Shown piece by piece: positions 47,117-56,011 of a DNA stretch of 64,000 nt (position 1 is the first letter of the stretch; every line of letters begins with the position of its first letter). The stretch is from Vagococcus penaei. Its GTDB lineage: Bacteria; Bacillota; Bacilli; Lactobacillales; Vagococcaceae. Location: assembly GCF_001998885.1 (NCBI RefSeq), contig NZ_CP019609.1, positions 980,001 to 1,044,000 of the forward strand. Direction: 5' to 3'. Under the pieces are notes generated by a model that was given only the letters and a program-made list of their open reading frames with translations, was not told the origin of the DNA and searched no databases. A program made the translations under genes and the position numbers.

Positions 47117-47986
47117 CTACAAATCTTCTTCTATGGCACGCAATATTGCCTTGCCAACACCGTCATTCACATTGGTTTCTGCAAGATACTTCGCCGTAGC
47201 TTTTACTTCTGGCTCAGCATTCCCCATCGCAAAACTGACACCTACCATTTCTAACATCGATATATCATTATGGTTATCCCCAATTGCCATAACATCTTGC
47301 ATTGAAATACCTAACATATCAGCAACGTGCTTAACTGCATAACCTTTTCTTGCATCACGGTGATTAATTTCTAGGTTATTTGAAAATGAAGACGTCACAT
47401 AAATATTAGGATTTTGCTTAAGTTGCTCCCCGATTGGACCTAAGACTGCTTGTCCCTTGTCACTAAATGTGATAATTTTAAGCACTTCAATACTTGAATC
47501 ATTGAAGATAGTGTCATATGAATCCACATAGGTTACTTGTAGCATATCAAGATGCGCAGACGCCATTGCGATAGCCATTTTAAATGTAATGTGAGGAATA
47601 TTTTGAGCAACTAATGATGCGAAATTTTCTAGTCGTTCAGCTTGACTATCAGCATAAACACCATTACTAGTCATTAATTCAAAATACAAGCCATGCTCTT
47701 TTAAGACAGTAATCACTTCTTGAACCACATCAGGTGCTAGACCAACTGTGAATAGTAACTTACCATCTTTATCAAACGCTTGCGCACCATTACCAGTAAT
47801 CATGCCACATTTAATCCCCGCTTCTTCCAAAGCTGGACGTGCTTCTGTATGGTCACGGCCAGTGGCAACCATGAATTCAATCCCTTGTTTCTGAGCTTCT
47901 AAAACCGCTAATTTATTCCCTTCAGAAATGTTCAAGTGGGATGATAATAATGTCCCATCCATATCTGATGCAATTAATTTAATCAT
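47117..47986 (-). CDS. Cof-type HAD sugar/cofactor phosphatase
   Basis: 289 residues. IASDMDGTLLSS is HAD motif I with the nucleophilic Asp, VATGRDH motif II, a cap domain follows, and MAIGDNHNDISMLEMVG is motif IV; HRDARKGYAVKH carries the Lys. Cof proteins dephosphorylate sugar phosphates, pyridoxal phosphate or HMP-PP. Close to E. coli YidA in length and motifs. Substrate not predictable. Confidence 0.88.
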   Translation of the reverse strand: MIKLIASDMDGTLLSSHLNISEGNKLAVLEAQKQGIEFMVATGRDHTEARPALEEAGIKCGMITGNGAQAFDKDGKLLFTVGLAPDVVQEVITVLKEHGLYFELMTSNGVYADSQAERLENFASLVAQNIPHITFKMAIAMASAHLDMLQVTYVDSYDTIFNDSSIEVLKIITFSDKGQAVLGPIGEQLKQNPNIYVTSSFSNNLEINHRDARKGYAVKHVADMLGISMQDVMAIGDNHNDISMLEMVGVSFAMGNAEPEVKATAKYLAETNVNDGVGKAILRAIEEDL

Positions 47987-48122
47987 ATAGGGCCTCCTAA
48001 AATTGTGTTACTTTTATTCTAACATTTTTTTATACCTCTGACACGTTTGTTTTGTCGTCAATCTTGACTGTTCACTTTGAAGCGACTAGGCTAAGAGTAA
48101 CTACTTTTTAGGAGGCAAAAAA

Positions 48123-48809
48123 ATGAACTTAGTTTTACCTAGTACTTGGCAAGAACAACTCGATAAAAATTGTCAATTGACCGATACTTTAAATGACCTT
48201 GGTAACTTTCTCGATGATGAATATACAAAACAAACCATTTTTCCTGCAAAAGAAAATTTATTTACTGCACTAGAATTGACACCATTTGATAAAGTTCAAG
48301 TCGTCATTTTAGGTCAAGACCCTTATCATGGACCAAATCAAGCCCATGGATTAAGTTTTTCTGTCCAACCAGGAGTGCCAATTCCTCCATCACTTAGAAA
48401 TATCTATCAAGAACTAGAATCCGACTTGGGTTACTCACCAGTATCTCATGGTTACTTAAACGATTGGGCAAAACAGGGCGTCCTACTTTTAAATACTGTA
48501 TTAACAGTCCGTCAGGGTCAAGCTCACTCCCATCGTAACAAAGGTTGGGAAAAAGTAACGGACTGTCTAATTAGTTCCCTAAGTAAGCGTGATGATCCCG
48601 TTATTTTTGTTTTATGGGGCAAACCTGCACAACAAAAAATTAAACTAATCGATACAACAAAGCATCTTATTTTAAGTGCCCCACACCCAAGCCCATTGTC
48701 AGCTTATCGTGGTTTTTTTGGCTCAAAACCTTTTTCAACAATTAACCGACTTTTGAAACAACAAAATAAGAAAACAATCGTTTGGAAACTTTCTGAAACT
48801 GTTCTATAA
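48123..48809 (+). CDS. ung: Uracil-DNA glycosylase
   Basis: 228 residues. [22 protein letters not shown] holds the catalytic Asp at residue 66, [22 protein letters not shown] the Pro/Asn region, and [18 protein letters not shown] the catalytic His and Leu loop. It removes uracil from DNA in base excision repair. Followed by pta and tsaE, an order I recall from Enterococcaceae. Starts after TTTAGGAGGC. Confidence 0.96.
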   Translation: MNLVLPSTWQEQLDKNCQLTDTLNDLGNFLDDEYTKQTIFPAKENLFTALELTPFDKVQVVILGQDPYHGPNQAHGLSFSVQPGVPIPPSLRNIYQELESDLGYSPVSHGYLNDWAKQGVLLLNTVLTVRQGQAHSHRNKGWEKVTDCLISSLSKRDDPVIFVLWGKPAQQKIKLIDTTKHLILSAPHPSPLSAYRGFFGSKPFSTINRLLKQQNKKTIVWKLSETVL

Positions 48810-48968
48810 CAAAAATAAAACTGTTTCAGTTTATACAATGTTTTTTAAAATTGCTACATACAATTCTCATTTTTTCTAAAAAAACAGACAAATTTACTGT
48901 TTTTTTTTTCTGATTGCGGTATCATAGATATAGATTTTGATTACTTATAAATGTGAGGAGTTTTTTTA

Positions 48969-49952
48969 GTGGAATTATTTGATGGTTTAAAACAAAATAT
49001 TGCAGGGAAAAAAATTAGTATTGTCTTCCCTGAACCAACTGACATTCGTGTGTTGGGGGCTGCTGTTCGTCTGAAATCTGATGATTTAGTTGAACCAATC
49101 TTAGTTGGAAATCCTGAGACAATCAAAGAATTAGCAGGAACTCGTGGTTTAGCTGTTGATAACTTGGAAATTATCGACCCTAAATCATACCCTAAATTTG
49201 ATGAAATGGTTCAATCCTTCATCGAACGACGTAAAGGTAAAGCAACTGAAGATCAAGCACGTGCTATCTTAATGGATGAAAACTACTTTGGTACAATGTT
49301 AGTCTACATGGACTTAGCTGATGGCTTAGTAAGTGGCGCTATTCACTCAACTGGTGACACAATTCGTCCTGCTTTACAAATTGTTAAAACAAAACCAGGG
49401 GTTAGTCGTACAAGTGGTGCCTTCTTAATGGTTGGTAACCGTGATTCAGAAAAATATATTTTCTCTGACTGTGCAATCAATATTAACCCAGATGCTCAAG
49501 CATTAGCAGAAATCGCAGTAGAAAGTGCTAAAACAGCTGAAATTTTTGGCATCGATCCTAAAGTAGCACTATTAAGCTTTTCAACAAAAGGTTCAGCTAA
49601 ATCTGAAGAAGTAACTAAAGTTGTGGAAGCAACACGTATTGCAAAAGAATTAGCACCTGATTTAGCTTTAGATGGTGAATTACAATTTGACGCATCTTAT
49701 GTGCCATCTGTTGCACAACAAAAAGCACCTGGCTCAGCTGTTGCTGGTCAAGCGAATGTCTTTGTCTTCCCTGAAATTCAATCAGGTAACATTGGCTATA
49801 AAATTGCACAACGTTTAGGTAACTTCCAAGCAATTGGGCCAATCTTACAAGGATTAAACAAACCAATTTCTGACTTATCTCGTGGATGTAATGAAGAAGA
49901 TGTTTACAAATTATCAATTATTACTGCATCTCAAACATTACAAAGCAAATAA
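48969..49952 (+). CDS. pta: Phosphate acetyltransferase
   Basis: 327 residues starting at GTG, nine bases after GAGGAG. Short Pta lacking the N-terminal domain of the enterobacterial enzyme, as in Firmicutes. Motifs GALHSTGDTIRPALQIVKT-like (here GAIHSTGDTIRPALQ), PGVSRTSGAFLM and SDCAININPDAQALAEIA. It converts acetyl-CoA and phosphate to acetyl phosphate for acetate fermentation. It connects functionally with the acetyl-CoA pathway at 10-14 kb. Confidence 0.95.
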   Translation: MELFDGLKQNIAGKKISIVFPEPTDIRVLGAAVRLKSDDLVEPILVGNPETIKELAGTRGLAVDNLEIIDPKSYPKFDEMVQSFIERRKGKATEDQARAILMDENYFGTMLVYMDLADGLVSGAIHSTGDTIRPALQIVKTKPGVSRTSGAFLMVGNRDSEKYIFSDCAININPDAQALAEIAVESAKTAEIFGIDPKVALLSFSTKGSAKSEEVTKVVEATRIAKELAPDLALDGELQFDASYVPSVAQQKAPGSAVAGQANVFVFPEIQSGNIGYKIAQRLGNFQAIGPILQGLNKPISDLSRGCNEEDVYKLSIITASQTLQSK

Positions 49953-49966
49953 TTCATAAATTCTAT

Positions 49967-50000
49967 CCAGACTACGCTTAGGCGTGGTCTTTTTTTACCT
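49967..50000 (+). terminator. Intrinsic terminator after pta
   Basis: AGACTACGC, loop TTAG, GCGTGGTCT, then T7. Confidence 0.85.
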
Positions 50001-50095
50001 AAAAACGACTTATTAATGCAAACAATTCAATCGGGACATAGCTTTTTTTTTCGTCTCACGGTATACTTTATCTAAATAATTGACGAGGTGTTTGT

Positions 50096-50584
50096 ATGGA
50101 AAAATTACAACTAACTACAAATCAAGACACACAACAACTAGCCAACGATATCGCTCACTTTTGCCAGAGTGGTGATGTGATTATCCTGACGGGTGATTTA
50201 GGTGCAGGTAAAACAACTTTTACAAAAGGCTTTGCTAGTGGCCTAGGAATTGAACAAATGATTAAAAGCCCAACCTACACACTTATTCGTGAGTACGATA
50301 CAGGGCGTTTACCTTTATATCATATGGACGTCTACCGTCTAACTGAAGGAGCTAGCGATTTAGGTTTAGAAGATTACTTTGAAGGCGACGGTATCTGTGT
50401 TGTCGAATGGGGGCAATTAATAAAAAATGAAATCGATGTGCCCTTTTTAGAGTTCTTTTTAGATAAAGTTTCAGATACCGTCCGTGATTTTAGGATTGAA
50501 GCATCGTCAGAGACTATCGAAGACTATCGACAACAGTTACTGGCATACTTAACCGAAAAAGGTTGGATCTTCAAGCATGACTAA
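50096..50584 (+). CDS. tsaE: tRNA threonylcarbamoyladenosine biosynthesis ATPase
   Basis: 162 residues. P-loop GDLGAGKTT at about residues 33-41 and SPTYTLIREY / LYHMDVYRL give the TsaE family. It works with TsaB and TsaD to make t6A37 in ANN-decoding tRNAs. Eight bases overlap the next acetyltransferase gene, so they are co-translated. GAGGTG precedes the ATG. Confidence 0.95.
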   Translation: MEKLQLTTNQDTQQLANDIAHFCQSGDVIILTGDLGAGKTTFTKGFASGLGIEQMIKSPTYTLIREYDTGRLPLYHMDVYRLTEGASDLGLEDYFEGDGICVVEWGQLIKNEIDVPFLEFFLDKVSDTVRDFRIEASSETIEDYRQQLLAYLTEKGWIFKHD

Positions 50585-51101
50585 TCAAGAGTACACCATC
50601 ATTTTAAGAGAAGCAGTCCCTAGTGATGCACAAGAGGTACTGACACTCGTTACTGAATTAAATCAAGAAACGCCTTATTTATTAGTCAATCGTCAGGCTT
50701 TAACTCTCACTAAGGAAGACATGGCCACTGAAATCGAACAAATTTATCACCTGCCAAATCAGCTAATTTTATTGGCATTAGATAATAATAGACCAATAGG
50801 AATTGCTACTGTCACCACTGATTCTGATCCAGCAATTAGCCATATTGGTGAAATTGGTATCAGTATCAAGCAAGACTTTTGGGGCATCGGTCTTGGAACT
50901 GCTATGATAACTGAATTAATCGACTGGGTGGAACATTATCAAAAAATCAAACGGCTAGAAATAAAGGTCCAAAATCGCAATCAGCGTGCGATTGCTCTCT
51001 ACCAAAAATTAGGCTTCGAAACGGAAGGAACGATTCGAGCTGGAATTAAAATTGAACACGATGAATTTTGCGATGTTCTGCTGATGAGTCGTTTATTTTA
51101 A
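50577..51101 (+). CDS. GNAT-family N-acetyltransferase
   Basis: 174 residues. EIGISIKQDFWGIGLGTAMITELIDW holds the acetyl-CoA loop (WGIGLG) and NQRAIALYQKLGFETEGT the C-terminal core. It overlaps tsaE by eight bases. Acceptor unknown; not RimI by length alone, though it is in the place where such genes occur. Intact. Confidence 0.85.
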   Translation: MTNQEYTIILREAVPSDAQEVLTLVTELNQETPYLLVNRQALTLTKEDMATEIEQIYHLPNQLILLALDNNRPIGIATVTTDSDPAISHIGEIGISIKQDFWGIGLGTAMITELIDWVEHYQKIKRLEIKVQNRNQRAIALYQKLGFETEGTIRAGIKIEHDEFCDVLLMSRLF

Positions 51102-51125
51102 AGTGGTTACCCAATCCCTAATATA

Positions 51126-51176
51126 AAAATAGACCGCTATGACATGTTTTGTAAAACGTCATAGCGGTCTATTTGA
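51126..51176. terminator. Bidirectional terminator between GNAT and DnaQ-like genes
   Basis: AAATAGACCGCTATGAC and GTCATAGCGGTCTATTT, a 17-bp perfect stem with a 15-base loop, between convergent genes. Confidence 0.9.
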
Positions 51177-51177
51177 T

Positions 51178-51711
51178 TTATATTTTTTTGACCAATTTTT
51201 TTAATGGTTCAACACCATATGTTTTCTCTTGTGCCAGTAAAATTGATGCACACGCTAAACTATCATCTAATGCATGGTGATGATTTTCAAGTGGAATATC
51301 TAAATAATCACAGACCGTGTTTAACTTGTGATTAGCTAACTTCGGATACAATTTTCGACTCGTTCGCACTGTACAAAGCGATAAGAAATGAGCGGGTGCT
51401 AGTTGATACTTGTCTAAACAGTTTAGTAAAACCCGATTATCAAACGCAGCATTATGTGCTACCACTAAATGATTTGGCTCAAAATAGTGCTGAATATCCG
51501 GCCAAATGTCGGCAAATGTTGGGGCAGCACTAACGTCTTTTGCCTCAATACCATGAACTTGAATATTGCGCCAATGAAAGTCCGTTTGTGGATTAATTAA
51601 TGTATAATATTCACCCACAATACGATTATGTTTGACCATCACTAAAGCTAATGAGCAAGCACTATGTGCCTCATGATTCGCCGTTTCAAAATCCATTGCA
51701 ATAAAATTCAC
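51178..51711 (-). CDS. DnaQ-like DEDDh 3'-5' exonuclease
   Basis: 177 residues. FIAMDFETAN (Asp-x-Glu), HNAAFDNRVLL (Asp) and HHALDDSLACA (His-x4-Asp) complete the DEDDh set. Short stand-alone exonucleases of this kind process RNA or DNA 3' ends; homologous to the Pol III epsilon domain but without other domains. Ten bases downstream of the membrane-anchored protein gene and perhaps co-transcribed with it. Confidence 0.88.
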   Translation of the reverse strand: MNFIAMDFETANHEAHSACSLALVMVKHNRIVGEYYTLINPQTDFHWRNIQVHGIEAKDVSAAPTFADIWPDIQHYFEPNHLVVAHNAAFDNRVLLNCLDKYQLAPAHFLSLCTVRTSRKLYPKLANHKLNTVCDYLDIPLENHHHALDDSLACASILLAQEKTYGVEPLKKLVKKI

Positions 51712-51721
51712 CTGTTTCCCC

Positions 51722-52615
51722 CTACTTCCGTCTTGACGAATTACCTTTGCTAGTTTTACGACGTTTAGATACAGTCTTATCTCGATTCTTTGAGCGAGGA
51801 CTCGACTTAGTCTTGGCAGATTTCATTTCAGAATCAATCAACTGATCCAAATAATCATCTTCATAGGCCTCATTCACACGTTTTTTTGATTTTTTCACTG
51901 TTTTAGTCTGATGTTTCCGATTTTTCTTAGAATGACGTTTTTTAGCAGCTAATTTCTCTTCTGCTTTGACTTTCTTAAGATACCATAAATACAAACCAAC
52001 ACAAATTAAAGCAAGAGCAATAAGTCCCAACAACGTCCATAGCCAAATAAGACTTTTTTTAGGTGTCTTTGGCGCTTTATAGCTTGCCTCCGAAATCTTC
52101 GCATTTGTATCACTTGTTGTAGTTGTAGTACTTGTTGTAGTAGTTGTGGTGTCAGTCGTAGTCGAATTGGAACTATTTTTTTGACTAGTTGCATTAGTCG
52201 ATTCATCTGATTTTTTACTTGATGCAACTGCTCGCTCCGTTGTGGCGCCAGCACTTTCTTTATCAGTTTTTGTCTCCGATGTCTCAATCGTATTTTTTTC
52301 AAAATTAAACCGCACATCAGTTGACTTATCTCCTTCAGCATCTAAGACTGTAATGACAGATTGTTTAGTATTAGATGGGACTGGAAACTCGAACTCGCCT
52401 TTATCATTAGCGACAACAGCTCCTGCCACATTATCTAGCCAGACATTCGCATTAGGTGCTGTTTTACCAGTAATGACTTGACGATCTTTGTTGTATGACA
52501 AATCACTGATGAGCGGTTGATTATTGCTACTAGCAGCGACTGTCCGAATCGTACTTAAATTGATGATTAAACCGAGAAAACAAATTACACCAACTATTTT
52601 AATAATTTTTTTCAT
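51722..52615 (-). CDS. Surface protein with Ig-like domain, Ser/Thr linker, one membrane helix and basic tail
   Basis: 297 residues. Signal peptide (about 1-28), a beta-sandwich Ig-like/OmpL-type domain (about 33-105; ITGKTAPNANVWLDN, VVANDKGEFEFPVPS), a Ser/Thr-rich linker (about 110-175), one membrane helix (LIWLWTLLGLIALALICVGL) and a strongly basic cytoplasmic tail with many Lys/Arg runs that includes the acidic patch EAYEDDYLDQLIDSE. No LPXTG motif. Function unknown; the tail could bind nucleic acid or anionic lipid. Confidence 0.7.
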   Translation of the reverse strand: MKKIIKIVGVICFLGLIINLSTIRTVAASSNNQPLISDLSYNKDRQVITGKTAPNANVWLDNVAGAVVANDKGEFEFPVPSNTKQSVITVLDAEGDKSTDVRFNFEKNTIETSETKTDKESAGATTERAVASSKKSDESTNATSQKNSSNSTTTDTTTTTTSTTTTTSDTNAKISEASYKAPKTPKKSLIWLWTLLGLIALALICVGLYLWYLKKVKAEEKLAAKKRHSKKNRKHQTKTVKKSKKRVNEAYEDDYLDQLIDSEMKSAKTKSSPRSKNRDKTVSKRRKTSKGNSSRRK

Positions 52616-52627
52616 AGCGACTCCTTT

Positions 52628-53381
52628 CTAATCTAAGTCTAATTCAACCGGACAATGGTCACTGCCCATGATATCCGATAAAATTTTAGCATCACGTAAT
52701 CTAGGTTTTAAACTGTCGGAAACACAAAAATAATCAATCCGCCAGCCAGAATTATTCGCGCGAGCATTAAAGCGGTAATTCCAGTAAGTATAAGCACCTG
52801 TTAAATCCGGATAAAAATAGCGGAATGTATCAATAAAACCACTAGCCAATAACTCTGAAAATTTTTCGCGCTCTTGATCTGAAAAACCTGGACTTTGACG
52901 ATTACTTTTTGGATTTTTTAAATCGATTGGTGTATGAGCGACATTCAAATCACCACATAAAACAACCGGTTTACTCAATTCTAAGTGTTTAAGGTACGCT
53001 AAAAAGTGTGTTTCCCAAGCCATCCGGTGGTCTAAACGTTTTAATTTAGGCTGCGAGTTAGGTGTATAACATGTGACTAAAAAAAAGCTATCGTATTCTG
53101 CTGTAATCACACGACCCTCAGTATCCATTTCCTCTACATCAAGCCCATAGGTAACCGTCAGTGGTTCCGTTTTCGAAAAAAATTGCCGTTCCGGAGTAAC
53201 CTTTTTTATCGGCATAATTCCAATACTGATAGTAATTAGGTAAGTCAAGTTCAATTTGTCCAGCTTGAACTTTTGTTTCTTGTAAACAAATCATATCGGC
53301 ATCTAACTCTTTAACAATCTCTAGAAAACCTTTATCGACGATTGCTCGAATCCCGTTTGCATTCCATGATAGTAACTTCAT
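52628..53381 (-). pseudogene. exoA: Exodeoxyribonuclease III (ExoA/Xth), frameshifted
   Basis: The first frame starts at 53381 (MKLLSWNANGIRAIVD after AGGAGAT) and reads to ...[12 protein letters not shown]. The second continues ...[19 protein letters not shown] to the end at 52628. They join through a T7 run (plus-strand A7 at 53176-53182). With one T fewer the frame is continuous and gives about 250 residues, the family length. Catalytic motifs [17 protein letters not shown] and [11 protein letters not shown] are all present. ExoA is the AP endonuclease of base excision repair. Either a real inactivating indel, a phase-variable run or a sequencing error. Confidence 0.85.
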
Positions 53382-53573
53382 TTTTTTATCTCCTATGCTT
53401 GATTTTTCAAAACCACTAATTTGTCTTGTCTTCATTTTACCATATATTTTATAAACATAAAAAGACACAATTAATTTAGGTATCTTCGCTTTTAATGTCT
53501 TAGGTGTACCTACTTTAAGGAACTTATGTTAAAATGAGAGCACTAGAAAAAGACGCAGAAGGGACTTTTTGAA

Positions 53574-54473
53574 TTGGATCAACAACATATTTCAACTCAC
53601 TTATCGCATGTAACATACTTATTAAATGAACCATTATCACATTATACTTATACAAAGACTGGCGGACCGGCAGATGTCTTATTCTTTCCAAAGTCAGCTC
53701 AAGAGGTAAAAGATATCATTGATTACTGTAATCAAGAAGACATAGAATGGTTGTGTTTAGGAAACTCAAGCAACCTAATCGTTAAAGATGGCGGTATCTC
53801 TGGCTTTGTCATTATGCTAACAGATATGAATGCTATTCAAGTCGATGGTACAACAATTACTGCTGAAGCAGGGGCTAAGCTAATTGATACAACCTATGTT
53901 GCTTTAGAGCATGATTTAACTGGATTAGAGTTTGCTTGTGGCATACCTGGTAGTATTGGCGGCGCTGCTTATATGAATGCTGGCGCATACGGTGGTGAAT
54001 TAGTCGATGTCTTTGATTCTTGTGAGGTTATTTTAGCAGATGGTACCATTCAAAAAATGACGAAAGATGATCTTGATTTTTCTTATCGTCATAGTAAATT
54101 CCAAGAATTAAAAGCAATTGTCTTGTCGGTAACTTTTAATTTAGAAAAAGGTGACCACGACTTAATTAAAGCACGTATGGCTGAGCTAACGTATCTTAGA
54201 GAATCGAAACAGCCACTGGAATACCCATCATGTGGTAGTGTCTTTAAACGTCCCGAAGGTCATTTCACCGGAAAACTTATTCAAGATGCTGGTTTACAAG
54301 GTCTTGTCTGGGGCGGCGCTCAAATTTCTGAAAAACATGCTGGCTTTATTGTCAATATCAATCAAGCAACTGCTACCGACTATATTGAGTTAATTCAACA
54401 CATTCAACACACAATTTTGGAAGAATTTAACGTCACCTTAGAAACCGAAGTCCGTATTATCGGACGAGACTAA
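53574..54473 (+). CDS. murB: UDP-N-acetylenolpyruvoylglucosamine reductase
   Basis: 299 residues from a TTG start with AAGGGA upstream. FAD-binding YTKTGGPADVLFFP and GNSSNLIVKDGGISGFVIML, then GIPGSIGGAAYMNAGAYGGE, YRHSKF and PSCGSVFKRP (the Ser/Cys proton donor region), and C-terminal ETEVRIIG. It reduces UDP-GlcNAc-enolpyruvate to UDP-MurNAc in cell wall synthesis. Monocistronic with its own terminator. Confidence 0.95.
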   Translation: MDQQHISTHLSHVTYLLNEPLSHYTYTKTGGPADVLFFPKSAQEVKDIIDYCNQEDIEWLCLGNSSNLIVKDGGISGFVIMLTDMNAIQVDGTTITAEAGAKLIDTTYVALEHDLTGLEFACGIPGSIGGAAYMNAGAYGGELVDVFDSCEVILADGTIQKMTKDDLDFSYRHSKFQELKAIVLSVTFNLEKGDHDLIKARMAELTYLRESKQPLEYPSCGSVFKRPEGHFTGKLIQDAGLQGLVWGGAQISEKHAGFIVNINQATATDYIELIQHIQHTILEEFNVTLETEVRIIGRD

Positions 54474-54517
54474 AAAACTAACCTAACTCCATTAATTTGA
54501 AGTTGGGTTAGTTTTTA
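54474..54517. terminator. Terminator between murB and the CLC gene
   Basis: AAAACTAACCTAACT and AGTTGGGTTAGTTTT form the stem with a T-run after murB; the A-run also serves the convergent gene. Confidence 0.82.
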
Positions 54518-55759
54518 TTTTGTTTCAGTATTTATCACAAATAATGATTTTTGTTTGCCGTAAATTGAGGTATCAAAATTGCACGCATAAGCTAGACAGA
54601 GCGCAATGAAGAAGTACGGTAATAATTCATACCCAAATACTTCACAGCCAATAATAATTGGTGCAATAAACGTGTTCGTCGCACTACTAAAGACACCAAC
54701 ATAACCAATAGCCACTGCAAATGGAATAGGTAAGCCGAATAATGGCGCAAGTATAGCACCTAATGAGCTACCAATCGCAAAAAGTGGTGTCACTTCCCCA
54801 CCTTGAAAACCGACTGCGAGGGTTAAGACTGTTAGACCAAGTTTCAATAGAAAATCATAAGAATAAATCGTTTCTTGTTGGACAGCTGCTGTAATTAGAT
54901 TCGATCCTAAGCCCGAATAGCGACCTTGATGTAAGACTATCATTAGAGCAGCAATCAGTAATCCACCAATAAAGATTCGTTTGTAACGATTGGCTATTAG
55001 TCCCCCAGCCCATTTTTTTCCATACTTTAAACTTAAACTAAATAAAAAGCCGACTAATCCAAATAAAATACCAATGCCAATAAGTTTCAAACCTGTTACT
55101 AAAGTTAAATCTGGAATATCAATAATCACATAACTAAATTTTTCTAGCCCAAGTTTATTTGACATCATAGCCGCTGTAAATGAAGCAATTGTTGCTGGTA
55201 GCATTGATTTATAATCGATACGCCCAACTACGAAAATTTCTAATGCAAAAAAAATTGCCGCAATTGGCGTTTGAAATAGACTAGCAAATCCTGCTGCCAT
55301 ACCTGTCACTAAAATAATTTGACCTAACCGATACTCTTTAATTCGTTTTCCTAGTACCTTACTACCTAACCAATGAGATAACGTTCCACCAATTTGAATC
55401 GCTACACCCTCACGTCCCGCACTCCCACCAAAGAGATGTGTCATCCATGTACTCACGATGATGATTGGGATTAAGCGTAATGGGATTGTTTCTTGCGTCC
55501 CAAAATTAACATCAAACATTAAACTCATTCCTTGTCGACTACGACTACCATAACGACTATACAACAACTCAATCACTAATCCCGCAAATGGTAAAAAACC
55601 AATTAAATAAAGAAAATACTCCGCTCGCCATTCGCTGACCAAAAGTAAACCTTTACCAAAAAAAACTTCTAAAATACCAATCCCCACGCCCATCACTAAC
55701 CCAAATAAACTTAAGAATAGTAAGTCCTGACCTTTTCGCCTTATTTCCACATTCTCCAC
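54515..55759 (-). CDS. CLC-family chloride/fluoride channel or antiporter (CLC-F-like)
   Basis: 414 residues, about eleven helices. GGSAGREGVAIQIGG has the gating Glu, and GFQGGEVTPLFAIG takes the place of GxFxPxL. Where chloride CLCs have GSGIP, this protein reads QGMSLMFD, with a Met in the anion site as in the fluoride-selective CLC-F branch. That points to a fluoride/proton antiporter. No fluoride riboswitch is recognisable in the 250 bp upstream, so the subfamily is moderate confidence while the CLC fold is sure. Confidence 0.8.
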   Translation of the reverse strand: MENVEIRRKGQDLLFLSLFGLVMGVGIGILEVFFGKGLLLVSEWRAEYFLYLIGFLPFAGLVIELLYSRYGSRSRQGMSLMFDVNFGTQETIPLRLIPIIIVSTWMTHLFGGSAGREGVAIQIGGTLSHWLGSKVLGKRIKEYRLGQIILVTGMAAGFASLFQTPIAAIFFALEIFVVGRIDYKSMLPATIASFTAAMMSNKLGLEKFSYVIIDIPDLTLVTGLKLIGIGILFGLVGFLFSLSLKYGKKWAGGLIANRYKRIFIGGLLIAALMIVLHQGRYSGLGSNLITAAVQQETIYSYDFLLKLGLTVLTLAVGFQGGEVTPLFAIGSSLGAILAPLFGLPIPFAVAIGYVGVFSSATNTFIAPIIIGCEVFGYELLPYFFIALCLAYACNFDTSIYGKQKSLFVINTETK

Positions 55760-56011
55760 TCCAATAGAATTCTTATTTAAAAATAGTGCTAGTTGTTATG
55801 CCATACGTCTTTCATTTTAAACCTTTCATAATATGTAATGCAACTTTTCACAAGGATTTCTCGCAGTCTTTTTCAATATTTCATTAAATGTTTTTTATTT
55901 TTAAAAAAAGGAGTTATATTTAAACAATTTTACGTAACTTATGGTATGATTTTTATACAAAGAGTCTATCAATGACTAATAATCATCTACTTATTATAGG
56001 AGGGACCTCAC

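Noticed and set aside
49615-49917. Minus-strand ORF opposite pta
   Set aside because: Antisense shadow with biased composition (Leu/Gln/His-rich).
52006-52341. 111-residue ORF inside the surface protein gene
   Set aside because: Low-complexity shadow of the Thr-rich linker.
55760-56011. Possible fluoride riboswitch before the CLC gene
   Set aside because: The conserved pseudoknot pieces (GGNGATGG and CTGATGCC-type) were not found.
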